Positions 19,951 through 39,940 are shown, counted from the first letter of the stretch. The stretch: DNA of 64,000 nt from Thermaerobacter marianensis DSM 12885 (GCF_000184705.1 NC_014831.1:2728001-2792000), one strand, 5' to 3'. The notes: generated from the sequence alone by a model not told the origin. A program made the numbers and translations.

Positions 19951-20775
19951 TTACTTGCGCCGCCGGACGATCAGGCGGTCGGAGGGCTTCTTCTTGCGCG
20001 TCTTCTTGCCCAGAGCGGGCTTGCCCCACGGGGTCACGGGATGGCGGCCGATGGGCGCCTTGCCCTCACCACCACCGTGGGGGTGGTCCACGGGGTTCAT
20101 CACCGACCCGCGGACCGTGGGCCGGCGGCCCAGCCAGCGGCTGCGCCCGGCCTTGCCGATGGTCACGTTTTCGTGGTCCAGGTTGCCGACCTGCCCCACC
20201 GTCGCCTTGCACTCCAGCCGGACCAGGCGCACCTCGCCCGACGGCAGGCGCAGGTGGGCGTAGTCGCCCTCCTTGGCCGCCACCTGCACCTCGGCCCCCG
20301 CCGCCCGGGCCAGCTGGCCGCCCTTGCCGGGCTTGAGCTCCACGTTGTGCACCGTGGTGCCCACCGGGATGTTGCGCAGGGGCAGGGCGTTGCCCGGCCG
20401 GATGTCGGCGTCGGGACCGGACATCACCGTGTCGCCCACCTTCAGGCCGACGGGCGCCAGGATGTAGCGCTTCTCGCCGTCGGCATAGTGGAGCAGGGCG
20501 ATGAAGGCCGTCCGGTTGGGATCATACTCGATGGACGCCACCTTGGCCGGCACGCCGTCCTTGTCGCGCTTGAAGTCGATGATGCGGTACTGCCGCTTGT
20601 GCCCGCCGCCCCGGTGGCGCACGGTGATCCGCCCCTGGGCGTTGCGGCCCGCCTTCTTCTTCAGGGGGACCACCAGGGACTTTTCCGGTTCGTCCCGGGT
20701 GACGATCTGCTTGTAGTCCAGCACCGTCATCTGGCGCCGGCCCGGCGACGTGGGCTTGTACTTGCGAATCGCCAT
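19951..20775 (-). CDS. rplB: Large ribosomal subunit protein L2
   Basis: A 274-residue L2, needed for subunit joining and peptidyl transfer. It has [38 protein letters not shown] and the [20 protein letters not shown] loop with the essential histidine region. Family length and order (rplW-rplB-rpsS) are normal. Confidence 0.99.
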   Translation of the reverse strand: MAIRKYKPTSPGRRQMTVLDYKQIVTRDEPEKSLVVPLKKKAGRNAQGRITVRHRGGGHKRQYRIIDFKRDKDGVPAKVASIEYDPNRTAFIALLHYADGEKRYILAPVGLKVGDTVMSGPDADIRPGNALPLRNIPVGTTVHNVELKPGKGGQLARAAGAEVQVAAKEGDYAHLRLPSGEVRLVRLECKATVGQVGNLDHENVTIGKAGRSRWLGRRPTVRGSVMNPVDHPHGGGEGKAPIGRHPVTPWGKPALGKKTRKKKPSDRLIVRRRK

Positions 20776-20875
20776 GGCTTCGAGCCCCCTTCGGGCGCCC
20801 GGCAGGAACCGTCGCCCTCCACGCCTCGGCGGGCCGCGCCGCGCCCGGACCGGCCCCGGGCCGCGACGCGCCCGC

Positions 20876-21172
20876 TCAGGACACGTCCTCGAAGAATTCC
20901 TTGATGCGGTGACCTTCCGCCAGGGTCACGATGGCCTTCTTGGCGTCCGGCTGGTAGCCGGCATAGCGGCCCACCCGGCGGAGCTTGCCCCGCACCTTGA
21001 CGGTGTTCACCTTGCGCACCCGTACCTTGAAGATCTCTTCCACGGCCCGCTTGATCATCGTCTTGTTGGCCTTCGGGTGCACGAGAAAGGTGTACTTGTT
21101 CTCCGCCAGCTGCTGCATGCTCTTCTCGGTGATCACCGGGCGCAGGATGATGTCGCGGGGATCGGTGATCAT
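20876..21172 (-). CDS. rplW: Large ribosomal subunit protein L23
   Basis: A 98-residue L23, the exit-tunnel docking site for trigger factor. It has [20 protein letters not shown] and [20 protein letters not shown]. The ATG at 21172 overlaps the rplD stop by four bases. Confidence 0.98.
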   Translation of the reverse strand: MITDPRDIILRPVITEKSMQQLAENKYTFLVHPKANKTMIKRAVEEIFKVRVRKVNTVKVRGKLRRVGRYAGYQPDAKKAIVTLAEGHRIKEFFEDVS

Positions 21173-21807
21173 GCCCCCAGCACCTCCTCCACCCGGTCCA
21201 CGGCTTCCCGGGCCAGCACCACGTGACCGTGCCGCAGCACCTTGTACACGTTGAGCCGGTCCACCGTCTCGGTGTCGACGCCGGGCAGGTTGCGCGCCGA
21301 CAGGTACAGGGTCGGATCGGGTTCCGCCAGGACGAACAGCGGCCGCTTGCCGTCCAGGTCCAGGCGCTCGATCAGCGCCGCCACCTCCCGGGTGCGGGGG
21401 CGCTCGAGGCCCAGTTCCTTCAAGCCTTCCAGGACGATGAGCTCGCCGTCGGCCACCTTGGCCGACAGGGCCGACCGCAGGGCGGCCCGCCGCGCCTTCT
21501 TGGGCAGGGCCTGGCTGTAGTCCCGCGGCTGGGGACCGAAGACGATGCCGCCCTTGCGCCAGTGGGGGGCGCGGATGCTGCCCTGGCGGGCCCGGCCGGT
21601 GCCCTTCTGGCGCCACGGCTTGCGGCCGCCGCCGGAGACCATGCCCCGCGTCTTGGTGGCCGCCGTGCCGCGCCGCTGGTTGGCCAGGTAGCGCACCACG
21701 GCCTGGTGCATCAGGGCCTCCCGCACCGGCGCACCGAAGACCGTCTCGCTCAGCTCGATCTCCCCGACCCGCTCGCCCCGGGTGTTATACACCGCCACCC
21801 TTGGCAT
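21169..21807 (-). CDS. rplD: Large ribosomal subunit protein L4
   Basis: A 212-residue L4. Its extended loop ([20 protein letters not shown]) lines the exit tunnel. The ATG at 21807 gives the family start [18 protein letters not shown]. In E. coli L4 also represses the S10 operon; I see no evidence for or against that here. Confidence 0.98.
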   Translation of the reverse strand: MPRVAVYNTRGERVGEIELSETVFGAPVREALMHQAVVRYLANQRRGTAATKTRGMVSGGGRKPWRQKGTGRARQGSIRAPHWRKGGIVFGPQPRDYSQALPKKARRAALRSALSAKVADGELIVLEGLKELGLERPRTREVAALIERLDLDGKRPLFVLAEPDPTLYLSARNLPGVDTETVDRLNVYKVLRHGHVVLAREAVDRVEEVLGA

Positions 21808-21838
21808 GGGGTAGTCCTCCTTTCGCCGCCCGCCGGGC

Positions 21839-22492
21839 TCACGCCGGCCGCGACTTGCGCGGCACGTTGGTCTTGCGGATGGCGACCACGCTGCCCCGCG
21901 GCCCGGGAACGGCGCCTTTGACCAGCAGCAGGTTGCGTTCGGGATCAACCCGCACCACCTGCAGGCCCCGCACCGTCACCCGCTCCGCGCCGGTGCGGCC
22001 CGCCATCCGGCGGCCCTTGAACACCCGCGCGGGGTAGGTGGAGGGGCCGAGGGAGCCCGGACCCCGGTGGTACTTGGAGCCGTGGCTCATGGGGCCGCGG
22101 CCGAACCCGTGCCGGGCGATGGGGCCCAAAAAGCCCTTGCCCTTGGAGGTCCCCGTCACGTCCACGTATTCGCCGGCCTTGAAGAGCTCCACGGTCAGCT
22201 GCTGGCCCACCTCCGGCAGGGGCTCGTCGTCGCCCTCCAGCCGGAACTCCCGCAACACCTTCACCGGGGCAACCCCGGCCTTGCGGAAGTGGCCCGCCAT
22301 CGGCTTGTTCACCTTGCTCGGCTTGACCTCACCGAAGCCCAGCTGCACGGCCCGGTAGCCGTCCCGCTCCTCGGTGCGGGTCTGGACCACCACGCAGGGC
22401 CCGGCCTGGATGACGGTGACGGGCACCGCCCGGCCCTCGTCGTCGAAGATCTGCGTCATTCCCAGCTTGCGACCCAACAGGCCGACGCCCAT
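21839..22492 (-). CDS. rplC: Large ribosomal subunit protein L3
   Basis: A 217-residue L3, an early-assembly protein next to the peptidyl-transferase centre. It has [20 protein letters not shown] and [20 protein letters not shown]. The ATG at 22492 has GGAGG 7 bases upstream. Confidence 0.98.
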   Translation of the reverse strand: MGVGLLGRKLGMTQIFDDEGRAVPVTVIQAGPCVVVQTRTEERDGYRAVQLGFGEVKPSKVNKPMAGHFRKAGVAPVKVLREFRLEGDDEPLPEVGQQLTVELFKAGEYVDVTGTSKGKGFLGPIARHGFGRGPMSHGSKYHRGPGSLGPSTYPARVFKGRRMAGRTGAERVTVRGLQVVRVDPERNLLLVKGAVPGPRGSVVAIRKTNVPRKSRPA

Positions 22493-22562
22493 GGGTTGCA
22501 CCTCCGTTTGCCGTGCTGCCCCGAGCCCGTAGCCTCCGGCGTGGCGCCGCCATGGAGGCGGC

Positions 22563-22871
22563 TCAGAGCTTGATTTCGATGTCCACGCCGGCGGGCAGGT
22601 CGACCCGCCGCAAGGCGTCGATGGTCTTGGGCGTCGGGTCGATGATGTCGATCAGGCGCTTGTGCGTGCGCATCTCGAACTGCTCGCGGTGGTCCTTCTC
22701 GCCGTTGGGAGCGGTGAGGACCGTGAACACGCTGCGCTCCGTAGGCAGCGGCACGGGGCCGGAGATCTTCGCCCCCGTGCGCCGCGCCGTCTCCACGATC
22801 TTGTCGGCCGATTGGTCGAGCACGCCGTGGTCGAACGCCCGCAGCTTGATGCGGATCTTTTGCCGGGCCAT
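22563..22871 (-). CDS. rpsJ: Small ribosomal subunit protein S10 (NusE)
   Basis: A 102-residue S10, which is also the NusG/NusB partner in antitermination and transcription-translation coupling. It has [20 protein letters not shown] and the [20 protein letters not shown] loop. It begins only 35 bases after tuf copy 1, so the str and S10 operons run together. Confidence 0.98.
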   Translation of the reverse strand: MARQKIRIKLRAFDHGVLDQSADKIVETARRTGAKISGPVPLPTERSVFTVLTAPNGEKDHREQFEMRTHKRLIDIIDPTPKTIDALRRVDLPAGVDIEIKL

Positions 22872-22906
22872 CCTTCAACCCCCCTTGCGCTGCCGCCCAA
22901 CCGGGC

Positions 22907-24093
<1,187 letters not shown>

Positions 24094-24191
24094 GGGGTGA
24101 ACGCCTCCTTCGTCCTGCGCTGTTCCGCGTCTTGCCTCGCTGGGCCGCGTCTTGTTGCGTTTAAAGGTTCACCGGGTCCAGCCGGCGCCCG

Positions 24192-26288
24192 TCACCGTGC
24201 AGCCTTGGCCCGGTCGCCCCGCGCCTCCACGATCTGGTCGGCGATGTTCCGGGGCACCTGCTCGTAGTGGCTGAACTGCATGGTGTACGTCCCGCGCCCC
24301 TGGGTCTTGGACCGCAGGTCCGTGGCGTAGCCGAACATCTCCGCCAGCGGCACCATGGCGCGGATCACCTGCAGCCCGCCCGCCTCGGGCTCCATGCCCT
24401 CCACCCGGCCGCGCCGGGCGTTGATGTCGCCGATGACGTCGCCCATGTAGGTCTCGGGCACCACGACCTCGACCTTCATGATGGGCTCCAGCAGCACCGG
24501 CCCCGCCTGCAGGGCGGCATTGCGGAAGCCCATGGAGCCCGCGATCTTGAAGGCCATCTCCGACGAGTCGACCTCGTGGTACGAGCCGTCCACCAGGGCG
24601 ACCCGCACGTCCAGCACGGGGTAGCCGGCCAGGATGCCGTTCTGCATGGCCTCCCGCACGCCGGCTTCCACCGCCGGGATGTACTCCTTGGGCACCACGC
24701 CGCCGACGATCTTGTTGACGAACTCGAACCCGGCGCCCGGCTCCAGCGGCTCGATCTCCAGCACCACGTGGCCGTACTGGCCGCGGCCGCCGGTCTGGCG
24801 GATGTACTTGCCCTCGGCCCGGGCCGGCCGGGTGATGGTCTCCTTGTAGGCCACCTGGGGCTTGCCCACGTTGGCCTGCACCTTGAACTCCCGCATCAGG
24901 CGATCGACGATGATCTCCAGGTGCAACTCGCCCATGCCCGAGATGATGGTCTGGCCGGTCTCCTCGTCGGTGTGGACGCGGAAGGTCGGGTCCTCTTCCG
25001 CCAGCTTGTTGAGCGACTCGCCCAACTTGTCCTGGTCGGCCTGGGTCTTGGGCTCGATGGCCACGGAGATCACCGGCTCGGGGAACTCCATGGACTCCAG
25101 CACGATGGGCGCGTTGGGGTCGCACAGGGTCTCGCCGGTGATGGTGTCCTTCAGGCCGACGGCGGCGGCGATGTCGCCGGTCCAGACCTCGTCCACCTCT
25201 TCCCGGTGGTTGGCGTGCATCCGCACGATGCGCCCGATGCGCTCCTGCCGCCCCTTGTTGCTGTTGTAGACGTAGCTACCCGCCTTGAGGTGACCGGAGT
25301 AGACCCGGAAGAAGGCCAGCTTGCCCACGTACGGGTCCGTCATGATCTTGAAGACCAGGGCGGAGAAGGGCTCGTCGTCGCTGACCTTGCGCTCCGTCTC
25401 CTGGCCCGTCTTGGGGTCGCTGCCCCGCACGGCGGCGATGTCCAGGGGCGAGGGCAGGTAGTCGACCACGGCGTCCAGCAAGAGCTGCACGCCCTTGTTC
25501 CGGTAGGCGGAGCCGCAGAGCACCGGCACCAGCTGCAGGTTGACCGTGCCCTTGCGCAGGGCGGCACGGATCTCCTCGGTGGAGATCGCCTCGCCCTCCA
25601 GGTACTTCATCATGAGTTCCTCGTCGATTTCGGCCACGGCCTCCAGCAGCTTCTCCCGGTACTCCTGGGCCTGCTCCTGCATGTCGGCCGGGATCTCCTC
25701 GGCCTCGTAGCGGGTGCCCAGTTCGTCCCGGTAGAAGATGGCCTTCATCTCCACCAGGTCGACGATGCCGCGGAAACTGTCCTCCACCCCGATGGGCAGC
25801 TGAATGGCCACGGGGTTGGCGCCCAGCCGCTCCCGCATCTGGTCCAGGACGCGGAAGAAGTTGGCTCCCACCACGTCCATCTTGTTGACGAAGGCGATCC
25901 GGGGAACCCGGTACTTGTTGGCCTGGCGCCACACCGTCTCGGACTGGGGCTCGACGCCGCCACGGGCGGCGAAGATCGCGATCACCCCGTCCAGCACGCG
26001 CAGGGAGCGCTCCACCTCGACCGTGAAGTCCACGTGCCCGGGCGTATCGATGATGTTGATCCGGTGGTCCCGCCAGAAGCAGGTGGTGGCGGCGGAGGTG
26101 ATGGTGATGCCACGCTCCTGCTCCTGCACCATCCAGTCCATGGTGGCGGCGCCTTCGTGCACCTCGCCCATGCGGTGAACGCGTCCCGTGTAGTACAGGA
26201 TGCGCTCCGTGGTGGTCGTCTTGCCCGCGTCGATGTGGGCGGCGATCCCGATGTTGCGCGTCCGCTCCAGGGGGTACTCCCGGGGCAT
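24192..26288 (-). CDS. fusA: Elongation factor G
   Basis: A 698-residue translocase GTPase. G1 is [20 protein letters not shown], the switch II region is [20 protein letters not shown], and G4 is [12 protein letters not shown]. Domain IV carries [15 protein letters not shown]. Family length is normal. It lies between rpsG and tuf, as in the str operon. The C-terminal residues ([11 protein letters not shown]) are typical. Confidence 0.99.
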   Translation of the reverse strand: MPREYPLERTRNIGIAAHIDAGKTTTTERILYYTGRVHRMGEVHEGAATMDWMVQEQERGITITSAATTCFWRDHRINIIDTPGHVDFTVEVERSLRVLDGVIAIFAARGGVEPQSETVWRQANKYRVPRIAFVNKMDVVGANFFRVLDQMRERLGANPVAIQLPIGVEDSFRGIVDLVEMKAIFYRDELGTRYEAEEIPADMQEQAQEYREKLLEAVAEIDEELMMKYLEGEAISTEEIRAALRKGTVNLQLVPVLCGSAYRNKGVQLLLDAVVDYLPSPLDIAAVRGSDPKTGQETERKVSDDEPFSALVFKIMTDPYVGKLAFFRVYSGHLKAGSYVYNSNKGRQERIGRIVRMHANHREEVDEVWTGDIAAAVGLKDTITGETLCDPNAPIVLESMEFPEPVISVAIEPKTQADQDKLGESLNKLAEEDPTFRVHTDEETGQTIISGMGELHLEIIVDRLMREFKVQANVGKPQVAYKETITRPARAEGKYIRQTGGRGQYGHVVLEIEPLEPGAGFEFVNKIVGGVVPKEYIPAVEAGVREAMQNGILAGYPVLDVRVALVDGSYHEVDSSEMAFKIAGSMGFRNAALQAGPVLLEPIMKVEVVVPETYMGDVIGDINARRGRVEGMEPEAGGLQVIRAMVPLAEMFGYATDLRSKTQGRGTYTMQFSHYEQVPRNIADQIVEARGDRAKAAR

Positions 26289-26353
26289 GTCGTCCCTCCT
26301 TCCTCCGCCGCGCCCGGCCGCCGGGCACGCCCGACCGGCCGCCCGGCCCCTGC

Positions 26354-27130
<777 letters not shown>

Positions 27131-27505
27131 TCAGGACTTGGGCCGCTTGGCCCCGTACTTGGACCGCCCCTGGCGGCGCTTCTCCACGCCGGCCGCGTCC
27201 AGCGCGCCGCGGATGATCTGGTAGCGCACGCCCGGAAGGTCCTTGACGCGACCGCCGTGGACCAGCACCACCGAGTGCTCCTGGAGGTTGTGGCCCTCAC
27301 CGGGGATGTAGGCCGTCACCTCGACGCCGTTGGTCAGGCGCACCCGGGCGATCTTCCGCAAGGCGGAGTTGGGCTTCTTGGGCGTCGTGGTGCGCACCTG
27401 CAGGCACACGCCGCGCTTCTGGGGGTTGCCCCGCAACGCCGGCGCACCCGTCCGGCGAGTCACCCGCTGGCGCCCCTTGCGCACCAGCTGGTTGATCGTC
27501 GGCAT
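27131..27505 (-). CDS. rpsL: Small ribosomal subunit protein S12
   Basis: A 124-residue S12 of the decoding centre. It has [39 protein letters not shown] (with the lysine affected in streptomycin resistance) and [20 protein letters not shown]. The sequence looks wild-type at the recognised resistance positions. It follows the L7Ae-like gene by 53 bases. Confidence 0.98.
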   Translation of the reverse strand: MPTINQLVRKGRQRVTRRTGAPALRGNPQKRGVCLQVRTTTPKKPNSALRKIARVRLTNGVEVTAYIPGEGHNLQEHSVVLVHGGRVKDLPGVRYQIIRGALDAAGVEKRRQGRSKYGAKRPKS

Positions 27506-27558
27506 CGAGCGTCACCTCCTTCCCAGTGGCCTCGGCCCGGAGGCCGGGGCCGCCCGCC

Positions 27559-27810
27559 TCACTCCTCGAGGATGGCGGCGGAAGCGGCCCCGACCTTGAT
27601 CCGGCATGCGCTTCCCAACTCGCGCATGGTGTCGACGTACTCCAGCTCCACGCCGCGGGCCTGGCACGCCTGCACCAGGTCGCGCACCACATGGGGTTCG
27701 GCGTCACGGGCCACGTAGACCCGCCGCGCCTCGCCCTTCAAGACCGCCTTGAGGGTCTGCTTGGTGCCGACGGTGCGGCGCCGGGCCGCCCGCAGGCGAT
27801 CCAGGGACAT
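27559..27810 (-). CDS. L7Ae-family ribosome-associated protein (YbxF-like)
   Basis: An 83-residue L7Ae/L30e-fold protein. Homologues in Firmicutes are encoded between rpoC and rpsL and bind kink-turn RNA. It has TVGTKQTLKAVLKGEARRVY, the usual G-x-x-x-T-x-K-A motif, followed by VARDAEPHVVRDLVQACQ. The ATG at 27810 has AAGGAGG 10 bases upstream. It is the first gene after a strong promoter, so it leads the rpsL operon. The precise function is not known. Confidence 0.9.
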   Translation of the reverse strand: MSLDRLRAARRRTVGTKQTLKAVLKGEARRVYVARDAEPHVVRDLVQACQARGVELEYVDTMRELGSACRIKVGAASAAILEE

Positions 27811-27881
27811 GCTCGGTGGCCCTCCTTCGTGCGGCCGGCCCGTGGCCGGGCCCGATTCATCAGGCCAAGACACACTCGTTA

Positions 27882-27911
27882 AGTGTAGCACCGGCCGTTT
27901 TCCAGTGTCAA
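27882..27911 (-). promoter_or_regulatory. Sigma-A promoter of the L7Ae-rpsL operon
   Basis: On the minus strand, consensus TTGACA (27906-27911), an 18-base spacer and TACACT (27882-27887), located in the rpoC to L7Ae gap. It would start the str operon about 65 bases before the L7Ae-like gene. Confidence 0.85.
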
Positions 27912-27962
27912 CGCGAGGGCCCGGCGGGCCGCAGCGCGCCAGGCCACGCTGCTTGAGCAGTC

Positions 27963-31838
<3,876 letters not shown>

Positions 31839-31841
31839 GGA

Positions 31842-35555
<3,714 letters not shown>

Positions 35556-35905
35556 GGCTTCACACCCCTTCGGCACAGGATCCGCCACGACTCCGCCACC
35601 CGCTGCCGCCCGGCCGCACCGCCCCGGCCCCCGCCGGGTCCGTACCGCCGCCGGGCGGCCCGCATGCGCCGGTCACCCCCGATGCACTGGGCTATGGATC
35701 GGGCTGGCCATCCCTGAGGGAAGGAACCCGCGAAAAGGATCGCATGAAGAATGGAGTCCCGTTGCAGGAACTATGCGCAACGGCGCCGAACCTCCAGACC
35801 AAGAGCGCCGCCTCGACGACGAGGGCTCCGGGAGACGTCCCGGGGCGGGTGGGTCTTGCGCGCATGGTCACCTGCCACTGACGGGAACCAACAACAGTGG
35901 CAAGG
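35556..35905 (-). promoter_or_regulatory. Long untranslated leader of rpoB
   Basis: About 350 bases between the rpoB promoter and its ATG, with no supported gene. It is less GC-rich than its neighbours in places. I can see no named RNA family. The length suggests room for post-initiation control of rpoBC. Confidence 0.5.
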
Positions 35906-35909
35906 TATT

Positions 35910-35938
35910 ATGCTAGCGCAAGGCTGTACCCGTGTCAA
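35910..35938 (-). promoter_or_regulatory. Sigma-A promoter of rpoBC
   Basis: On the minus strand, consensus TTGACA (35933-35938), a 17-base spacer and TAGCAT (35910-35915); an alternative -10 (CATAAT) lies three bases further. It lies in the rplL-rpoB gap, downstream of the rplL terminator. Confidence 0.75.
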
Positions 35939-35961
35939 TGCGCCCAGCCTGTCCCACCGGA

Positions 35962-35991
35962 GCGGGCGAACTTCTTCCGCCCGTCTTTTTT
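35962..35991 (+). terminator. Plus-strand intrinsic terminator with no plus-strand gene
   Basis: On the plus strand, GCGGGCG (35962-35968) pairs with CGCCCGT (35978-35984, one G-T pair), followed by CTTTTTT. The T run is on the plus strand only, so it would stop rightward transcription, antisense to the rplJL-rpoBC direction. No plus-strand gene is recognised nearby. Confidence 0.7.
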
Positions 35992-36083
35992 ATGCCGCCG
36001 ACCGGTGCTCGATCCCCGTCCCTCCCGGGGGGACGAAACGGCTGGAGACGAACCGGCCGCAACAAGGCCCTGGCTGGAGAAAG

Positions 36084-36124
36084 CCGCGCAGGGCCCCGCC
36101 CGTTCCGGGCAGGGCCCTGCGCGG
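36084..36124 (-). terminator. Intrinsic terminator after rplL
   Basis: A 19-bp stem with a single wobble pair (arms 36084-36102 and 36106-36124) and a 3-base loop, followed on the minus strand by CTTTCT. It lies 40 bases past the rplL stop and should end or attenuate rplJL transcription before rpoB. Confidence 0.85.
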
Positions 36125-36163
36125 CCGCCGGTTTGTCCGGCCCTGGGCCGGCTTCCCCGGACC

Positions 36164-36547
36164 TTACTGGATCTCGACGGTGGCGCCGGCCTCCGCCAAC
36201 TTGGCCTTGATCTGCTCGGCCTCTTCCTTGGAGACGCCCTCCTTGAGCGGCTTGGGGGCGTTGTCCACCAGGTCCTTGGCCTCCTTCAGGCCCAGGCCGG
36301 TCAGCTCGCGCACCACCTTGATGACCTGGATCTTGTTGGCGCCGACGTCCTTGAGGATGACGTTGAACTCCGTCTTCTCCTCCTCCGCCGCGGGCGCGGC
36401 AGCAGCCGCCGGCGCACCCGGCGCCGCCACGGCCACGGGCGCGGCCGCCGAGACGCCGAACTCCTCCTCGAACTTCTTGACCAGCTCCGCCAGCTCCAGC
36501 ACCGTCATGCCCTTGACGATGTCCAGCACTTCCTGGACCTTGGACAC
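36164..36547 (-). CDS. rplL: Large ribosomal subunit protein L7/L12
   Basis: A 127-residue stalk protein, present in multiple copies on L10, recruiting translational GTPases. The N-terminal dimerisation segment [20 protein letters not shown], the Ala-rich hinge (about 34-55) and the C-terminal domain [20 protein letters not shown] are intact. The start is GTG. It is followed by a strong terminator. Confidence 0.98.
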   Translation of the reverse strand: MSKVQEVLDIVKGMTVLELAELVKKFEEEFGVSAAAPVAVAAPGAPAAAAAPAAEEEKTEFNVILKDVGANKIQVIKVVRELTGLGLKEAKDLVDNAPKPLKEGVSKEEAEQIKAKLAEAGATVEIQ

Positions 36548-36703
36548 CGCAATCCCTCCCGTGGGGTGATTTGCTGCAGCAAGATGGCCTCACGCCTGGG
36601 CCGGACGAATCCCGCACCCGGCCCGGTGGCCTGCCCTTGGCACGGCCGCCCGGCACAGGCCGTTGACCTCGCGCCGGCCCTCCCAGCGCCATGCCGGCCC
36701 GGC

Positions 36704-37231
36704 TTAAGCCTGGGCCTCCCGCTGGCGCCGCAGGGCGTCCACGGCGTAGACGAAGGACCGCAGGGTGGCGGCCAGCACGCCCACCAGACCGGACAGCGGC
36801 GCCTGCATGCCGCCCATGACCTTCGCCAGCAGCTCCTCCCGGGACGGGAGGTCGGCCAGCGCCTGGACCTCCTTGACGCCGATGACCCGGCCCTGCAGCA
36901 GGCCACCCTTGATCTGGAGCTGCGCGAATTCCTTGGCGAAGCGGGACAGCTCCTTGGCCGGGGCCACGGGATCGTCGTACCCGAAGGCCAGGGCGGTGGG
37001 CCCCTCCAGCAGCGCATCCAGGCCCTCGATGCCCGCCTGCTGGGCCGCCCGGCGGATCAAGGTGTTCTTGATCACCCGGTACTCCACGCCCTGGGCGCGC
37101 AGGCGCCGGCGCAGCTCGCTGGTGGCTGCCACGTTGAGCCCGCGGAAGTCGGTGAGGATCACCCCCTGGGCCCGCTGCAGCTTGCCCACCAGGTCCTCCA
37201 CCAGCGCCTCCTTCTCGGCCCTGGTCAGCAA
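36704..37231 (-). CDS. rplJ: Large ribosomal subunit protein L10
   Basis: A 175-residue L10, the stalk base. It has KEALVEDLVGKLQRAQGVIL, DFRGLNVAATSELRRRLRAQ and GPTALAFGYDDPVAPAKEL. The start is TTG at 37231, supported by AAGGGGGTGA and by family length; the open frame further upstream lacks similarity. It is 156 bases before rplL. Confidence 0.97.
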   Translation of the reverse strand: MLTRAEKEALVEDLVGKLQRAQGVILTDFRGLNVAATSELRRRLRAQGVEYRVIKNTLIRRAAQQAGIEGLDALLEGPTALAFGYDDPVAPAKELSRFAKEFAQLQIKGGLLQGRVIGVKEVQALADLPSREELLAKVMGGMQAPLSGLVGVLAATLRSFVYAVDALRRQREAQA

Positions 37232-37802
37232 GGTGTCACCCCCTTCCCGGTCCGGCCGCCCGGCGCCGGGAACGCATAAAACGCATGAACCCCGGCGGCA
37301 ACCCGCCGGGGTACGGTGGCGGTGATCGGATTCGGCGAGGAGGCGGCGCCGGGCATCGCAGGGTCCCGCGATGGCCGGCCACACCGCTGCGATCACGGGA
37401 CGAACCCTGCGCCGCGCTGGCCGGCCCGCCGGCTTGTGCCCGTCGGCCGCGCCGGCCACCCGGCCGGTTCCACCCGGTCCCGGAGGCCGGGCCGGAAGGC
37501 CGGCACCTCGCCGCGATGACCGTTCCCGTTACCTCGGCAGGCGGGCCCGGACGGCCCTTTAAGCCCTGGCACCTGCTGTCTCCGGCAACGCCCCTGCCCT
37601 GCCGGACGAACCCGGCCCGCCGGCTTCAGCGATACGGCGAGCCCCTGGGCCCCGACCGGCCCGGCAGGGGTTCGGCCCCATCGCGGCGCCCCGGACACCG
37701 GCCGGTGGCCGGGGCGGGATGTGGGGGTCAACCAAACGACCAAACCGAGATAACCAGAAAACCGCCGTCAAAGCAAGAGGGCGACGTCGGCGAGGTCGGG
37801 TC
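37232..37802 (-). promoter_or_regulatory. rplA-rplJ intergenic region with L10-leader-like attenuator
   Basis: 571 bases without a gene, where Firmicutes normally carry the L10 leader RNA that represses rplJL. Near rplJ a 9-bp stem (37290-37298 with 37303-37311) is followed on the minus strand by a T-containing stretch (GCGTTTTATG), like an attenuator. Two variants of the dispersed element occur (37397-37407 and 37604-37615). A TTGACG near 37771 lacks a good -10 box. Confidence 0.55.
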
Positions 37803-38504
37803 TCACGCCACCTGGCCCACCGCCGTGGGCCGGATGCGGATACCCGGCCCCATGGTCGAGGAGACGGTCACCGACCGGATGTACTGGCCCTTGGCGGCCG
37901 CCGGCCGGGCCCGCACCACGGCATCCACCAGCGCGTCCAGGTTCTCCTTGAGCTGCTCGACGCTGAAGGACACCTTGCCGATGGGCACGTGGACGTTGCC
38001 CGCCTTGTCGGTGCGGAACTCCACCTTGCCCGCCTTGAACTCGCGAACGGCATCGGCCACGTCGAAGGTGACGGTGCCCGTCTTCGGATTGGGCATCAGC
38101 CCGCGGGGACCGAGGATGCGGCCCAACCGGCCCACGACGCCCATCATGTCCGGCGTCGCGATGGCCACGTCGAAGTCCAGCCACCCCTGCTGGATGCGGT
38201 CGGCCAGCTCCTCGGCACCCACGATGTCGGCGCCCGCCGCCTCGGCGGCCTTGGCCGGTTCGCCCTTGGCGAACACCAGCACCCGCACCGGGCGACCGGT
38301 GCCGTGGGGCAGCGTCACCGTGCCCCGCACCGCCTGGTCGGCATGACGCGGATCGACACCCAGGCGCAGGGCCACCTCCACCGTCTCGTCGAACCGGGCC
38401 GACGCCAGTTCCTTCACCTTGGCCAGCGCCTCTTCGGGTTCATACAGGCGCTGGCGGTCCACCTGGGCGGCGGCACCCCGGTAGCGCTTGCCGTGCTTGG
38501 GCAT
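37803..38504 (-). CDS. rplA: Large ribosomal subunit protein L1
   Basis: A 233-residue L1 of the E-site stalk, in many bacteria a repressor of rplKA. It has [20 protein letters not shown], the [20 protein letters not shown] region and [20 protein letters not shown]. It follows rplK by 112 bases. Confidence 0.98.
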   Translation of the reverse strand: MPKHGKRYRGAAAQVDRQRLYEPEEALAKVKELASARFDETVEVALRLGVDPRHADQAVRGTVTLPHGTGRPVRVLVFAKGEPAKAAEAAGADIVGAEELADRIQQGWLDFDVAIATPDMMGVVGRLGRILGPRGLMPNPKTGTVTFDVADAVREFKAGKVEFRTDKAGNVHVPIGKVSFSVEQLKENLDALVDAVVRARPAAAKGQYIRSVTVSSTMGPGIRIRPTAVGQVA

Positions 38505-38616
38505 GATGCTCCACCTCCGTGGTCCGGACGACGGCGCGGGTCCAGCCGGTCCCGGCCGTCTCCCACGACATGGGTCTTTCCCGCTGTTGACCTCAGGCGA
38601 CCCGGGCCGCGTAGCC

Positions 38617-39045
38617 TCAGGCCTCCACCACTTCGATGCCCATGCTGCGGGCGGTGCCCTCGATCATGCGCATGGCCGCCTCCACGTCGGCGGCGTTGAG
38701 GTCGGGCATCTTGAGCTCGGCGATCTCCCGGATCTGCTTCCGGGTGACGCGGCCCACCTTGTTCTTGTTGGGCGCGCCGGACCCCTTCTCCACCCCCGCC
38801 GCCCGCGCCAGCAGGATGGACGCCGGCGGCGTCTTGGTGATGAAGGTGAAGGACCGGTCCTGATATACCGTGATCTCCACGGGGATGATCAGGCCGATCT
38901 GGTCCTTGGTCCGCTCGTTGAACTCCTTGGTGAAGGCCATGATGTTCACGCCGTGCTGGCCCAGGGCGGGGCCGACGGGCGGCGCCGGCGTCGCCTTGCC
39001 GGCGGGAATCTGCAGCTTGATCTTGCCGATGACCTTCTTGGCCAC
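38617..39045 (-). CDS. rplK: Large ribosomal subunit protein L11
   Basis: A 142-residue L11 of the GTPase-associated centre. It has [20 protein letters not shown] and [20 protein letters not shown], with the C-terminal RNA-binding domain ending [13 protein letters not shown]. The start is GTG at 39045 after GGGAGGAG. Confidence 0.98.
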   Translation of the reverse strand: MAKKVIGKIKLQIPAGKATPAPPVGPALGQHGVNIMAFTKEFNERTKDQIGLIIPVEITVYQDRSFTFITKTPPASILLARAAGVEKGSGAPNKNKVGRVTRKQIREIAELKMPDLNAADVEAAMRMIEGTARSMGIEVVEA

Positions 39046-39202
39046 GTCGCCTCTCCTCCCGATCCCACACCACCGTCCGCCCGGTCCCGGCGGTGCCGCT
39101 GCCGGCACAGCGGGCATTTCCACCGTCCGCCGGCAACCCTGCCGGCTGGCACCCCGGAGCGGGCGGCCGCGGTCACTGCACCTTCACGGGACCACTGCAC
39201 CA

Positions 39203-39934
39203 TTAAATCTTTTCGACCTGCGTGAAGTCCAGTTCCACCGGTGTTTCCCGGCCGAACATGGACACCAGGACACGGAGCTTGCCCTTTTGGTGGTCGATGC
39301 TCTCCACCTGCCCGATGAACCCCTCGAAGGGCCCGTCCGCCACCTTGACCGACTCGCCCACCTCAAAGCGGATCAGGGGCCGGGGCTCGTCCATGCCCAT
39401 CTGGCGGCGGATCTGCTCGACCTCCGACGGCAAGAGGGGTGTCGGCTTGTTCCCCGCCCCGACGAATCCGGTGACGCCCGGCGTATTGCGGACCACGTAC
39501 CAGGAGTCGTCGGTCATGATCATCTCTACCAGCACGTAGCCCGGGAAGACCTTGCGCTGCACCGTACGCCGCTTGCCGTCCTTGACCTCGATGGCCTCTT
39601 CCGTGGGCACCAGGACCTCGAAGATCTTATCCTGCATGCCCATGGTCCGCACGCGCTTCTCGATGTTGGCCTTGACCTTGTTCTCGTAGCCGGAGTAGGT
39701 GTGGATGACGTACCACTGCCGCCGCGGGTCGCGCGGCGCCTCCTCGGAGGGGCCGTCGCCTTCGCCCCCGGCCGCCTGCGCCCCGACCTCGCCCGCCCGC
39801 AGGCCAGCAAGGTCGCCGCCCCTGGTTCCGGCGCGGCGCGCCGCACCGGCGTCGGGGCCGCCGGGCACCGCACCTGCGGCCGTCTCCGCGGCCGGTTCGT
39901 CCGGCAAGAACTCCGCCTGCCGCTCTCTCGCCAT
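39203..39934 (-). CDS. nusG: Transcription termination/antitermination protein NusG, N-terminally extended
   Basis: A 243-residue NusG, against about 175 in most bacteria. The NGN domain begins near residue 72 (QWYVIHTYSGYENKVKANIE) and the KOW domain is near the end (VGESVKVADGPFEGFIGQVE). The first 72 residues are low-complexity (Ala, Gly, Glu, Pro) and include a DEPA encoded by the dispersed element. The ATG at 39934 is the first good start but has only a weak GGGGAA site, which lies in a hairpin (39941-39959). A GTG closer to the NGN domain cannot be excluded. Confidence 0.93.
   Translation of the reverse strand: MARERQAEFLPDEPAAETAAGAVPGGPDAGAARRAGTRGGDLAGLRAGEVGAQAAGGEGDGPSEEAPRDPRRQWYVIHTYSGYENKVKANIEKRVRTMGMQDKIFEVLVPTEEAIEVKDGKRRTVQRKVFPGYVLVEMIMTDDSWYVVRNTPGVTGFVGAGNKPTPLLPSEVEQIRRQMGMDEPRPLIRFEVGESVKVADGPFEGFIGQVESIDHQKGKLRVLVSMFGRETPVELDFTQVEKI
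39890..39902 (+). repeat. Dispersed element GGCCGGTTCGTCC, copy 6 (in nusG N-terminus)
   Basis: An exact copy near the 5' end of nusG, read in frame as LPDEPAAE on the minus strand, in a part absent from typical NusG. Confidence 0.8.
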
Positions 39935-39940
39935 GGTCGC

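Noticed and set aside
20685-20695. CCGGTTCGTCC inside rplB as another copy of the dispersed element
   Set aside because: It encodes the conserved L2 stretch ending EPEKSL, lacks the leading GG and lies in a conserved position, so it is probably a coincidence of codon choice.
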